Shown here: piece by piece, positions 24,166 to 34,237 of the stretch
Layout of the letters: each line of letters opens with the position of its first letter
Position numbering within the stretch: position 1 is the stretch's first letter
Origin: Camillea tinctor
Taxonomy: Eukaryota; Ascomycota; Sordariomycetes; Xylariales; Xylariaceae
Assembly: GCA_022578605.1 (NCBI GenBank)
Contig: MU394133.1
Coordinates: forward strand, 71,439 to 135,438
Reading direction: 5' to 3'
DNA length: 64,000 bases
The notes under the pieces: generated by a model
What the model was told of the DNA's origin: nothing
What the model saw: only the letters and a program-made list of their open reading frames with translations
The model's database searches: none
Translations under genes and position numbers: made by a program

Positions 24166-25294
24166 TCACGCGCTATACCGTGCCTTACGGACATAAAAAG
24201 TAGCCTCATTGAGAAACCTCGCTCTCCGTAATACTCCCGAGTGTGACTTCCTCTTCAGGATCGACAAGCCATTAGGCTTCGGCTCCCCGAAATAAGGCGC
24301 ACCCGCCTCGGGCACTATCTCCGCCTCCCGGCCCGACTTCCACTCTTCCTCCAGCGCCGCACAGGGGATCATATCGTATTCCGAGGAGAGAATGTGCCCC
24401 GCTGCCCGCAACCCCTTCCACTCCTTCAGGGTCTCCGGCCCCGTCCACGTCCACACCATAGCCGCTGGCCGTGCCGTCTCGCAGATCACCTGCTGCAGCC
24501 CGAGCCCGATGCCGATGGCGACGATCAGCGTGTTCTTGTCGACCTCCAGCAGCGCTTCGTGCAGCCCGTACTCGCCGTTGAGCACCTCGAACCGCAGACG
24601 CCGCAGCATGGTCACGTCCTGTTGCCGGTAGTCCGGGTCCTGCGCGATGAGCCGGATGCGCTGCTCCTCGCTGAGCTGCTCGTTCAGCTCCCGCGCAATG
24701 GTCATGGCGGCCGCGTGCTGGGACGAGTTCCGCGCGGCGGCCTTGAGCCCGTGGGGTTCTTTTTTCATCGCGCAGTATTCGGTGGTGCCGATGAGCGGTC
24801 CGAGCCCGAAGCAGATCACTTTGTTCACGTTGGCTAGGCGACCCTGGTGGATGAGCATCTCGACGGTGTCTTGTAGATCACGCGCGTCTTGGCTGTGGTC
24901 CCACTGCTCCTTGATGTTGAGGAAAGTCTGACTGACGCTCAGTGCGTCGTAGTAGACGTAGCTCTGAGACTCGCTGGTCGGTCATGTATAGTTAGCATCT
25001 AGATAGTCATTCAAACAAAATATACTTTATTCAGAGAATCCACCGTAAGAAACCGAGGGAGAAAGAATTAATATACCTAGCAACATATTCCTCAAGGTCT
25101 GTCAACATGCGTGTTCGCTGGAACTTCTCGTTTTCTTGTAGGCCTCCCATAACCCAATTTGCGCGCTTGATGATGATTTCATGTCTTTGGGGGTCCTCAT
25201 GCCTCATCTGAAGGATCTCCTTGCGCTTGGGTGGCTTCGATTGCCAACCCATGATGCGTCTTGGGGAGTCAGTGATGACCATGTCTTCTGCCAT
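24166..25294 (-). CDS. SRR1-domain protein (Ber1/SRR1-like)
   Basis: Two exons: 25294-25077 and 24973-24166, about 341 aa. The intron has donor GTATAT, a GCTAAC branch site and a CAG acceptor. The start MAEDMVITDSPRR was chosen as the first ATG giving the conserved charged N-terminus. The SRR1 domain core lies in exon 2: NKVICFGLGPLIG, then SQHAAAMTIAREL, then a second Rossmann-like stretch with FEVLNGEYG and an ETARPAAMVW segment. Plant SRR1 is tied to circadian and light signalling, and yeast Ber1 to microtubule function; the biochemical activity is unknown. The gene is divergent from the ComA-like gene. Exon 2 is notably GC-rich compared with the 5' end. Confidence 0.85.
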
Positions 25295-26315
25295 CTTGAG
25301 ATCCGAGTTGGAGTATGCTCGATGATGTGGACAAGAGATGATGATATGGTAAAGAGTTGATTGTATAGTAAAGATACGATGATATAGCAAAGTGATGATG
25401 ATGTGGTGAATAGACGATGTGGTCTACAGAAAGAGAGGGTATAGAAGGGAAGTATGATGGGTGCCATGATGGCTTATATACATTTATCTTAATCGTATAA
25501 TATGAAGTGAATGTAGGTAAAGTATGAATACCATTCAATCTTGTATGAACTGTTGAATGGTTCTCACGAGGGTGAATGCTAAATTACTACAATAAGTTAA
25601 GGGCGCATATCAACAGCTGCTAGTTAGGTATTGAACTGGCGGTTCCTAATAGGTAACATTGCATTCATCATTTCAAGACTATCTTGGTTGGGTTTATTCT
25701 ATCTCTCGTTCCTCTAACAACCTATCGAACATAGCCACTGATACAGAGAGGTAGGGAGTACTCACTACAACCATTCTTCCAAGCAAGGGAGGCCATTCCC
25801 AAGCTATCTGGCGTATTAGCTAAGCTAAGATAGAAACAAAATATCTATGTCACGCCTCATAATCGCATTATCCATAGCGATGCGCCCCTTAGTATTGTTC
25901 CAATACGTTACACGATGCTGTTTATTTCCTAGGTACGATTTACCTAATAGACATGTGCTCAACAGACTGCTAAATTAGGAAAGTAACAAACAGAATATAT
26001 TTTTGCGTAGGGCTGACGTTTCCTCAACTTTCGCTGATCCTTTCCCCCGTTATTGGGTGACTATGCGAAACGTTGACATGAAGATGACGTTAATGTGAAT
26101 AGTGGTTCTGTGACGTCTACGACGGCAGCAAATGAGAGGTACGAGGTATATAAAGTGCTACGTTCTCAAGAATAAAAAGAAAAGAAAAGAAGAGCAAATA
26201 ACAACTGAGCCTACAAATCAATGGAAATAATTAATTAACCCCCTCAATTGCAAAATAGCGAGTACTGCAATCAAAGATCAATAATACAAACACTTCCCCC
26301 CCTTTTTAGCCAACC
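25295..26315. promoter_or_regulatory. Divergent promoter region with three TGACGT motifs and a TATA box
   Basis: Shared upstream region of the SRR1 and ComA-like genes. TGACGT occurs at 26014-26019, 26085-26090 and 26111-26116, all in the same orientation. These match the ATF/CREB-type bZIP half site. A TATATAAA box at 26147-26154 lies about 160 bp before the ComA-like ATG. Binding is inferred from motif identity only. Confidence 0.5.
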
Positions 26316-27392
26316 ATGTCCGCACCAATTCGCCCCCTTTTCAGCACCGCCCTTCGGTGCGCCCGCGCCCGCGCACCCATCACCACTTACACGCAGCAAC
26401 TCCCCCGCAGTCTCAGCACCACCGCGCGGCCACAATCTTCGCGCAACGAGAATACCAGCCCAGCCAGCAGCAGCAAGATCCTCCTCGAAGACGCCGACTC
26501 GGGCTTCGGCTTCGTGCGGCACAACCCGCAGCCCGCCAAGCCGCGCACCCGCTCCGTGACCGAGATCCGCGGGCCCTACTACACGGCGATGGGGCCGCGG
26601 TACCTGGCCGACGTGCTGGAGACTATGGGCCCGCACGTCGACGGGGTCAAGTTCGCGGGCGGCTCGTTCAGCCTGTTCCCCGAGGCGGGCCTGCGGCAGC
26701 TGCTCGACCTCGCGCACGCGCACGGCGCGTACGTGAGCACGGGCGGCTGGGTCGAGCACGTGCTCGCGACGGGGGGCGTGGACGCCGTGGAGAGGTATCT
26801 GGACCGCTGCCGGGAGCTCGGGTTCGACGTCGTGGAGCTGTCGACGGGGTTCTTGTCGCTGCCGCCGGACGACTGGATGCGCCTCGTGCAGCGCGTGCAG
26901 GAGAAGGGGCTCAAGCCCAAGCCGGAGCTGGGGATCCAGTTTGGCGCTGGCGGCGATACGGCGGCTGGGGAGCTGGCGGCTATGGGAACGAGCGATCCCG
27001 GCAAGGTGATTAATATGGCACGGAGGTTTGTGGATGCGGGGGTGGAGCGCATGATGATCGAGAGTGAGGGGATCACGGAGAACGTGCAGTCGTGGCGGAC
27101 GGATGTGATCCAGGCTATCCTAAGGGAGTTGCCTATGGAGAAAGTTATGTTTGAGGCGGCGGATCCGGAGGTGTTTAACTGGTGAGTTAGGAAATAATCT
27201 GATAAGATGAGGATAGGGGGTTTTGGACTTGAAGCTAATGTTCTCAGGTATATCCGCGAGTTTGGCGTGGATGTCAATCTCTTCGTCGACCATTCCCAGA
27301 TCGTCCAGCTGGCTGGTTTACGCGCTGGCATTTGGGGCAAGAGTGATACTTTTGGCAAGGTTACTACTTTCCGACCTCCCGGATCGGTTTAA
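26316..27392 (+). CDS. Phosphosulfolactate synthase-like (ComA/HSA32 family), mitochondrial
   Basis: Two exons, 26316-27181 and 27248-27392, giving 336 aa. The family is named for archaeal ComA, which joins phosphoenolpyruvate and sulfite in coenzyme M synthesis; plant HSA32 is a heat-tolerance protein. Fungi do not make coenzyme M, so the role here is unknown. Residues 1-45 (MSAPIRPLFSTALRCARAR...LPRSLSTTARP) are Arg/Ser/Thr-rich without acidic residues, like a mitochondrial presequence. The TIM-barrel core shows HVDGVKFAGGSFSLFP, YVSTGGWVEHVL, DVVELSTGF, GIQFGAGGDT, MMIESEGITENV and VNLFVDHSQIVQLAGLRAGIWG. The intron splits the Trp codon of FNWYIREFG. The first exon is very GC-rich. Confidence 0.88.
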
Positions 27393-27961
27393 CGTATTTT
27401 ATGAGGAGAATGGAGACGTTTTTTTGCTGGCATTTTATATCTTGTTAGTACTATTTAAGGGGTAGACGAGTAGGTTGGCAAAGTTGAAACTTACTGTGCT
27501 TGATACTTACTACAAGCAATTCTCACAGTCAGAACGATATCACGGCTATTCTACAAATACTATTGTGTTAATGTGATATAGCTAGTCGTTCGAAAAAAGG
27601 GGTTTCACAGTAAATGATGGAATTCTCAAACAACACATTCTAAATAGGGGACGTTGTATTTGGCAAAGCTTCTGCTTTGTATGATTAAACCATTGCTGCA
27701 CTACAACATACACTCTAATCTCAGTTTCTCGTGCCCAGGATCCATCCATACCTAGACCTTCAAGTCTAACTCCCGGCGGAAGTGGATGTATTAGTCAATA
27801 ACCACGTTGCCATTCAGTTCCTCAACAAATGATATCCCCCGTTCGTAGAAGCGTGATGTGCTCAGCAACCAACCTCATAACCTTCATCTCAGATCCCTCA
27901 TCGTAGAACCAAGAACCGCGATCAAGAGAGCCTCACACTCACGCTCCACCCAACCCAACCC
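27393..27961. other. Convergent 3' intergenic region
   Basis: A 569-bp gap between two convergent genes. No further feature recognised. Confidence 0.5.
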
Positions 27962-28639
27962 TCACACTTCCGGTATATCCCTCCTCAGCACCTTCCGCAC
28001 ATACTCCCCCGGCATCCCCCACTCCTCGACCGTCTCCTTGATCCCCTCATTCATGCGCTGCACGTACTCCGGCAGCGGCGCTCCTCGCCCCGAGCCGCCC
28101 ACGTACGTCAGCACGTTGCGCAGCACCACCCCGGGCCGCCACCCGCCGTCCGCCAAGGCCTCCACGCGCGCGCGCCGGATGGGCGGCAGATGCTCCCGCC
28201 CCGCCGGGACGCGGACCACGGTGACGTCGACGAACTCGCGGCGGTACGCCCACGGCACGCCCTCGGCCATGTCGAGGGAGCGCTCGTCGGCGGCCGTGAG
28301 GTCGTACAGCAGGCCGTAGACGCCGATCTGGTTCTCCTTGTTGGCGTTGTGCGGTGGTGCGGGGCTGGGCGCGGACGGCGGGCTCGAGGATAATGAGGGG
28401 AGTTGCCGCGGAGCGGGCGAGGGAGAGGCCGGCGGTGATGAGGGCGAGATGGGCATGATGTTGGCGTATCCCCGCTCGTTGATGCGCCACTCGTGGTCGG
28501 CTAGGTGGACGAGTGCTAGGGGCTCGGACTCGGGACAGCGCTGCCGCATTTGCGCTGTGGAGAGGTTGGAGCCATAGGCGAAGTACAGCCGTGGGGTTAG
28601 GCGGAAGGGGGTGCTGCCGGGGCGGATAGGGCTGCTCAT
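27962..28639 (-). CDS. Gamma-glutamylcyclotransferase-like protein
   Basis: A single-exon frame of 225 aa. The motif YFAYGSNL near residues 19-26 is the signature of the gamma-glutamylcyclotransferase fold, which releases 5-oxoproline from gamma-glutamyl peptides. The candidate catalytic acid is Glu126 in SLDMAEGVPWAYRR. GVYGLLYDL forms the preceding core strand. Between the two lies a Pro/Ser/Ala-rich insert (about residues 63-103) that looks like a disordered loop. Probably cytosolic; no signal or membrane segment is seen. The fold also covers AIG2-like proteins, so the precise substrate is not certain. Confidence 0.85.
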   Translation of the reverse strand: MSSPIRPGSTPFRLTPRLYFAYGSNLSTAQMRQRCPESEPLALVHLADHEWRINERGYANIMPISPSSPPASPSPAPRQLPSLSSSPPSAPSPAPPHNANKENQIGVYGLLYDLTAADERSLDMAEGVPWAYRREFVDVTVVRVPAGREHLPPIRRARVEALADGGWRPGVVLRNVLTYVGGSGRGAPLPEYVQRMNEGIKETVEEWGMPGEYVRKVLRRDIPEV

Positions 28640-29744
28640 GGTTTACCGGTGGTCTGTCTGTCTTAGCTAGGTATGGATGGGGCACTTGTGTGTTGGGGAT
28701 GATATTATGTGACTCTTGTAACTTGGAATTAGTTAATGAGTTTAGGTGAAATGGTAGGAAGCAGTGTGGGTAGGCATGTCCTGAAGGATGATGATGATGG
28801 AGTTTTATAGATACTTACCGGTTAGGTTGAGGGATAGAAGTACCTTTCATAAGCAGTGAAATGTTTGGCCGCTTCAGTACACTTTGGAGAGCAAGCCAGA
28901 AGAAAATACAAGGATGACTATTCCAATAGGAAATCATTTGCACGGATGACCATGTTGATATGGTTTTCACATATAAAATATTAACCTGGCCCTCGATGTT
29001 TGTTGGTTGTCATCACAAGAAGCGGCAAGCACCATGCAGCAACGTACTCATATCACCAAAAGCACCCAATAAATTGAGTCGCATATGATACACAATCCTG
29101 TGTTTCCTGACCCTGGTAGTTTTGAGTACCGTAGGTTCTACATATCAGAACCAACAACACAAGCCTTTTGCAACAAAAAATAGGGATGAGTACGATGAAG
29201 AGAGGAGCGAGGATGCGTCAGGAATGAGAGTTTACTCACAGAATCGTTGGCAAAATAAAGAAAACGAATGACCAAATTTGAGTAGTCATTACTATGAAGG
29301 GACATAAACACAAAATAATAATATCTACTAGTGCAAGCAGCATTGAAGTTTCTGGACCTTTGATAAGACTGCGGGCTTTTACTCATTTGACATACACTGA
29401 TCATGACCCAATATACGATACATTGTAGTTTTCTTATATGGGAACCATGTTGCCTTCTAGGTTAGACATTCATAGCAAAACAAAGCCATCAATCATTCAA
29501 TAGGGGTAGAAAGGAGCACAGCGAGATACCAAGAACGCTAATAGGAATCGAACATAAACTCGCTGATAACCTAGGTGGCGTGGAATGGAGAATGTATAAG
29601 AGCGATGAGTACACCACGGAGTGTATATTCCAAAATGAAAATATCATAGATTTATAATAGCTAAAATTTGACGACCTGTTTACCCCTTTTTATTTCCCTG
29701 ATACCTTTTTTTTTTACAGCCTCCTATGCCACCATATCTGTGTA
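28640..29744. other. Intergenic region between GGCT-like and HIS4-type genes
   Basis: About 1.1 kb. Upstream region of the GGCT-like gene (with a (GAT)n run near 28786-28800) and 3' region of the histidine gene. No gene supported. Confidence 0.5.
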
Positions 29745-32444
29745 TTATGCCTGCCCCCCATTGAGTGTACTTAATCTGATGCTCACAGCCCTCCTGTGGG
29801 CCTCAAGTTCCTCAACCTTCGCAAGTTGCATCACCGCGCCCCCTACGTTGCGGAGGCCCTCGGCAGTAAGGTTGGAGCTAGTGATGTGCTTGAGGAACGA
29901 TCCGAGGTTGACACCAGAGTATTGCTTGGCATAGCCATACGTAGCTGCTCCAAGTGTTAGTGAGAGTACTTTCGTGGTTTCGGTACTTAGTTGAGGGGAT
30001 CGAGACTTACGGAGGGAGTGATTGACACCGGCGGAATAATCGCCTACACTTTCAGGTGTCCAAGCACCTATAAACACACTTCCAGCGTTCATGACCTTGT
30101 CGACGACTTTTTCTGCGTCCTTAAGTTGCAGGATCAAATGCTCTGGCGCGTAGTCATTGCTGATCTCCATCGCTTCATCCACATCCTTGACGAGGACTGT
30201 GACTGAATGGTTGATGGAACCCTTTACAATATCCACTCTAGGTAGGGCCATGGCCTGCTTATGAAGCTCATCTTCGATTGCCTGGAGGTGTTGTTCTGTA
30301 AGGTCGATAGCAATGAGGACAACTTGACTGTCAACGCCATGCTCGGCTTGGGAGAGGAGGTCTGAAGCAACGAAAGCCGGGTTGGCATCTCGATCGGCGA
30401 TGACCAAGACTTCCGATGGACCTGCAGGCATATCGATGCTCACACAGGCATTGGTGTCATTGCTCACAAACATCTTACCGGCGGTGACGAACTGGTTGCC
30501 AGGTCCGAGAATCTTGTCGACTTTAGTCACACTTTCAGTACCGTAAGCAAGAGCAGCAACTGCCTGGGCACCACCAGCCAGAACGATGCTCTCAGCTCCA
30601 ACCTTGTGAGCAGCGTAAACGATCTCAGGGGTAATACTGCCATCAGATCGAGGGGGAGATGCGAGGACAATCTTCTTGCAGCCTGCTACCATTGCCGGCA
30701 CACCAAGCATGAGGGCGGTACTGGGGAGAACCGCTGTACCACCAGGCACATAAAGACCCACCCTCTCGATAGGCCTCGAGAATCTACTGCATACCACTCC
30801 GGGCATCGTCTCAACCTGTAATGGCTTATCTTGCTGCGCGGCATGGAACTTTCGGATATTCTCGAAGGAGATATCGATAGCATCAATTGTCTCCTGTGGA
30901 AGTTGCATAAGGGACCGAGGGAAAGGAGCCTTGAGAACTGGGGAAGTTAATGAGGTCGCTCGCTCGAACTTGTGGGTGTATGCCAGAAGAGCCTTATCGC
31001 CATTTTGCCGTACGTCGTTAATGATGGGTGTGACGATGCCCATGATGGTTTCTGCCGACTTCTGAGATGGCCGCTTCAAAGCGCTCGAAACCTCAGCCGC
31101 TCCTACCTTGCTCACGTCGATCCGCTTCATTGTTATCTTGTCAGTATCCAGGGTAGTGTGAGATTCAGTCGCGGGGGCTGAGGTCAGGGGGACCGATGAT
31201 TCCTTAGCAGCTTCCTTAGCCTTCTCAGCAGTGCCGTTATTTATTCCCTCCTTTTCTGCCCATTGCCCCTTGGCATTGCCCGGTCTTCTCTTGACCTTCA
31301 GACTCTTTGCATCGAGATTCTTTTCGATATCTGCCAGGCTTACCCCAGCGCTTACAGCTTTGGTAAGCGCGAAGTAGATCAAATCGGCCGCCTCAAAGGC
31401 GACTTCTTCAGGAGTCTTGGCATCGCAAAGCTCCTCTGCTTCTTCCATTATCTTTGCCCGCAGTAGCTTTTCATCGGAGAAAAGCCTCTTGGTATAAGAC
31501 CCTTCTGGGGCTGACTGCTTCCTCGAGACCAGAGTTTGCTCGAGCTTCGAGAGACCCTTGAGATTACCAAAACAGCCGAATTGCTCTAGGTGACAGAACC
31601 TTCCAGTCTGCTTGACAATGAACTTCAGAGCATCATTGTCACAGTCTAGAGATATTCTCACTAGCTCTTGGGTGTCACCAGAGGTGGCACCCTTGTACCA
31701 TAGGCCCCGCTTCCGGCTCTGATACACACCAGTCTTGGTTCTTAGGGACTCGGCTACACTCTCCTCACTACTGTAGACTAAGCCGAGTGCCACCCCCCTT
31801 TCATCGCAAACGACAGTGGGCAGGAGGTTATCTGGTCTATCAGATTTCCAAGCGGACGAGAATAGCTTCGGGACGAAAAGCTTCTTCTCGGACTCTGACT
31901 TGTTGGTGGTTAATGATGTAGATGGTATGATAGGGATGGCTGATATCTGTGAACAGATGTCGACAAAGTGATCGTATACAGTTTCAGCAATAGGCTTGAT
32001 ATAGACAGGAGGGAGCTTTGTGGTTTTGCTCGACTCTAAGAAGCCGGCAACGTCACAACTCCTCTGGTCGAACTCCTTCAACAATACGCCGCTCTGCGTG
32101 GCGACGGACACCTGACTCAATTTACTCACGGCGGGGGCTACACGGTCCCCGAACTCTGTGAATTCTGAGAGTCTCTCGGGCTGGACGAAGACTTTGCGGG
32201 CGCCGTGGTCCAAGACGGAAACGATGTCGTCTCTCGAATCGAGACTCGTAGCATCGAAGAAAGCGTGGAATTCGGCATTGTGCTGGGTGAGCAAGTTGAG
32301 AAGCTTGTCCAAGTTCTTCTGAGTGACGTCGAAGAATACGCAGCCAAGACAGGAGACCTCTTCCCGGCTCAGACCTTCACTCGAGGCCAGGCCGGGTGGG
32401 ACGGCGACTGAGATGAGAAAGGGGAGTGGGAGAGTTGACTCCAT
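29745..32444 (-). CDS. HIS4: Histidine biosynthesis trifunctional enzyme (HIS4 / his-3 type)
   Basis: One polypeptide catalysing steps 2, 3, 9 and 10 of histidine synthesis. Two exons, 32444-30011 and 29944-29745, give 877 aa. After an N-terminal domain come the phosphoribosyl-AMP cyclohydrolase (SLDCDNDALKFIVKQTGRFCHLEQFGC), the phosphoribosyl-ATP pyrophosphatase (EEAEELCDAKTPEEVAFEAADLIYF) and then histidinol dehydrogenase over the C-terminal half (GPGNQFVTAGKMFVSND, IDMPAGPSEVLVIAD, SDLLSQAEHGVDSQ). The 66-bp intron at 30010-29945 (donor GTAAGT, CTAAC, CAG) is a multiple of three and has no stop. The unspliced frame therefore stays open at 899 aa, but splicing restores the conserved NHSLPTYGYAKQYSGV. 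Transcribed away from TAF9; a TGAGTCA site lies upstream. Confidence 0.97.
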   Translation of the reverse strand: MESTLPLPFLISVAVPPGLASSEGLSREEVSCLGCVFFDVTQKNLDKLLNLLTQHNAEFHAFFDATSLDSRDDIVSVLDHGARKVFVQPERLSEFTEFGDRVAPAVSKLSQVSVATQSGVLLKEFDQRSCDVAGFLESSKTTKLPPVYIKPIAETVYDHFVDICSQISAIPIIPSTSLTTNKSESEKKLFVPKLFSSAWKSDRPDNLLPTVVCDERGVALGLVYSSEESVAESLRTKTGVYQSRKRGLWYKGATSGDTQELVRISLDCDNDALKFIVKQTGRFCHLEQFGCFGNLKGLSKLEQTLVSRKQSAPEGSYTKRLFSDEKLLRAKIMEEAEELCDAKTPEEVAFEAADLIYFALTKAVSAGVSLADIEKNLDAKSLKVKRRPGNAKGQWAEKEGINNGTAEKAKEAAKESSVPLTSAPATESHTTLDTDKITMKRIDVSKVGAAEVSSALKRPSQKSAETIMGIVTPIINDVRQNGDKALLAYTHKFERATSLTSPVLKAPFPRSLMQLPQETIDAIDISFENIRKFHAAQQDKPLQVETMPGVVCSRFSRPIERVGLYVPGGTAVLPSTALMLGVPAMVAGCKKIVLASPPRSDGSITPEIVYAAHKVGAESIVLAGGAQAVAALAYGTESVTKVDKILGPGNQFVTAGKMFVSNDTNACVSIDMPAGPSEVLVIADRDANPAFVASDLLSQAEHGVDSQVVLIAIDLTEQHLQAIEDELHKQAMALPRVDIVKGSINHSVTVLVKDVDEAMEISNDYAPEHLILQLKDAEKVVDKVMNAGSVFIGAWTPESVGDYSAGVNHSLRKSRSPQLSTETTKVLSLTLGAATYGYAKQYSGVNLGSFLKHITSSNLTAEGLRNVGGAVMQLAKVEELEAHRRAVSIRLSTLNGGQA

Positions 32445-33346
32445 ATCAATATCAAATTGATGTTATTTTCTTTTGTCGATGTTATTTCTTGGTGTTCTTG
32501 TTGAAACTTAGTTACTAGTAACATTCAATAAATGGTTGGGATGAAAGGAAAATGAAGTATAGGTTAAATGAGTCAAGGTGTTGGTGTTAGTGTTAGTGTT
32601 AGTGTGAGTATAATTATAATAAGTTGTAACTGTAATTGTATTAATGAGACCAACCATTGGTTGGATATAATTTTTTTTATAAGTGCTAATGAGGAAAACA
32701 GGTGATGTAACAACCCACTAACACTCTCTCCTAGATCGGCCTGCAGGTTTTTTTGCAGGTGTTTGCCCCTCAGTGACTTTGATGCTTCCTCTCCTCGTGC
32801 CCCTCCCCTTCTGCCCCTCCAAATGCACAAGTTTATCAGATATTTAAGCTGTGGTCAGTGCACGGATATGCTTCTCAGTGATCCACTATCTACGATAAGA
32901 TACCACGGATTATTTTCGGGAGTGACCCACATCCATCAACCGATTAGAATGCAAGGTACCTTGATGCACCTGCACCCGCCCATACTTATTGACTTCTCCA
33001 TCTCCGTCTCATCTCCATCTCATCTCCATCTCCATCTCTATACCCAGACCATACTCGGACTAAAGCTCTGCCAACTCAGCATCCACCAGTACTCAACCTC
33101 TATACCAATTCAACATCGACATTATACCTCTCTCTCTTTTTTTCGATATATCCGAATTCTCTACACAACACGAAAAGTAATACCAAAATTCTCTAGTCTT
33201 TTGGCTGGATGGAGGAGTGAGCAGTTGGCGTAGAAACTCGACCCAGCTGCTTCCTGTCTCTTACCCAGGCTTTTTCTTCTAAACCAATAATCCATTCTAT
33301 TTCTCATCCATCTAAATAATTACCTATACCACACCCCGACGCGACC
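32445..33346. other. Divergent promoter region HIS4/TAF9
   Basis: About 900 bp. It contains a GTGTTA tandem repeat (about 32579-32605), the TGAGTCA site, and a CATCTC-type microsatellite (about 32995-33045) within the TAF9 upstream region. No gene supported. Confidence 0.55.
32569..32575 (+). promoter_or_regulatory. TGAGTCA, Gcn4/CPC1-type site upstream of HIS4
   Basis: A perfect palindromic GCN4/AP-1 site about 125 bp upstream of the histidine gene ATG. General amino acid control by Gcn4/CPC1 acts through this motif on histidine genes in yeast and Neurospora. Function here is inferred from position and identity. Confidence 0.65.
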
Positions 33347-34237
33347 ATGGCCACCACCTCCAGCGCCCAGCCCAACGGCGTGCCGCCTTCATCCTCAGCC
33401 GGCCCATCGCAACCAGCCTCCCAACCCACCCAGAACACCGCAACGAGCGGCTCCTCAACCGTACCGAATACCCAATCCACCCTCGGCGGCGGTGCCCCAT
33501 CCGCCCCAGCCCCAGCCGCCTCCACCTCCGCGCCCACCGCCGCCGCCGCCCCCTCCTCTCCCTCCTCCCCAGCCACAACCCAGGCCCCTCGTCCGCGCGA
33601 CGCGCGCACCATCGAGCTGCTGCTGACGTCGCAAGGCGTGACCTCGTTCGACAGCCGGGTTCCGCTCCTGCTGCTCGACTTCGCGTACCGGCACACGTCG
33701 AGCGTGCTCAGCGACGCGCTGCACCTGTCGACGGACCCGTACACCACGCAGGCGGGCAGCAAGCCCAGCGCGAGCAGCGGGGCGGCGCCCACGGCGCCGA
33801 GCAACAGCGACGCGGTCGTGACCACCAACGCGGTGAACCTGGCCATCGCGAGCCGGCAGGCGTACCAGTTCCGCGGGGGCATCGGGGGCGCGGGGGCCGG
33901 CGCCGGCGGGGGGACCAGCAAGGAGTGGTTGCAGGAGCTGGCGCGCGAGCGCAACAAGATCGCCCTGCCGCGCGTGCTGGCCAACGAGTGGGGCGTGCGG
34001 CTGCCCAACGAGCGCTTCGTGCTGAGCGGGATGGGGTGGAGCCTGCGCGATCAGTGGGCGGACGACGGGGTCGATAGCGATGATGATGATGACGGGGATG
34101 GGGATGGGGACGGGGCGGGCGAGTCTATGGAGGGTTTGGAGACGTCTGGTGGGCAGAATACGAAGGATGAGGGTGGTGGTTTGGATGAGCTGCTCGGAGA
34201 CGATATCGGGGATGAGGATATGGAGGGTATGGAGTGA
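33347..34237 (+). CDS. TAF9: Transcription initiation factor TFIID subunit 9 (TAF9)
   Basis: Histone-fold subunit shared by TFIID and SAGA, pairing with TAF6 in the nucleus. A single-exon frame of 296 aa. Residues 1-80 are a low-complexity Pro/Ser/Ala/Thr tail. The histone fold starts at [20 protein letters not shown], continues [19 protein letters not shown], and resumes after an Ala/Ser/Gly-rich loop with [17 protein letters not shown]. The fold is thus split by a long loop between helices, common in filamentous fungi. The conserved extension [19 protein letters not shown] follows. The C-terminus is acidic with an Asp/Gly run ([12 protein letters not shown]). Divergent from HIS4. Confidence 0.93.
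   Translation: MATTSSAQPNGVPPSSSAGPSQPASQPTQNTATSGSSTVPNTQSTLGGGAPSAPAPAASTSAPTAAAAPSSPSSPATTQAPRPRDARTIELLLTSQGVTSFDSRVPLLLLDFAYRHTSSVLSDALHLSTDPYTTQAGSKPSASSGAAPTAPSNSDAVVTTNAVNLAIASRQAYQFRGGIGGAGAGAGGGTSKEWLQELARERNKIALPRVLANEWGVRLPNERFVLSGMGWSLRDQWADDGVDSDDDDDGDGDGDGAGESMEGLETSGGQNTKDEGGGLDELLGDDIGDEDMEGME

Noticed and set aside
28047..28685. Long Pro/Arg/Ala-rich frame overlapping the GGCT-like gene
   Set aside because: A shadow of the GC-rich coding strand in another frame; the GGCT frame has the catalytic motifs.
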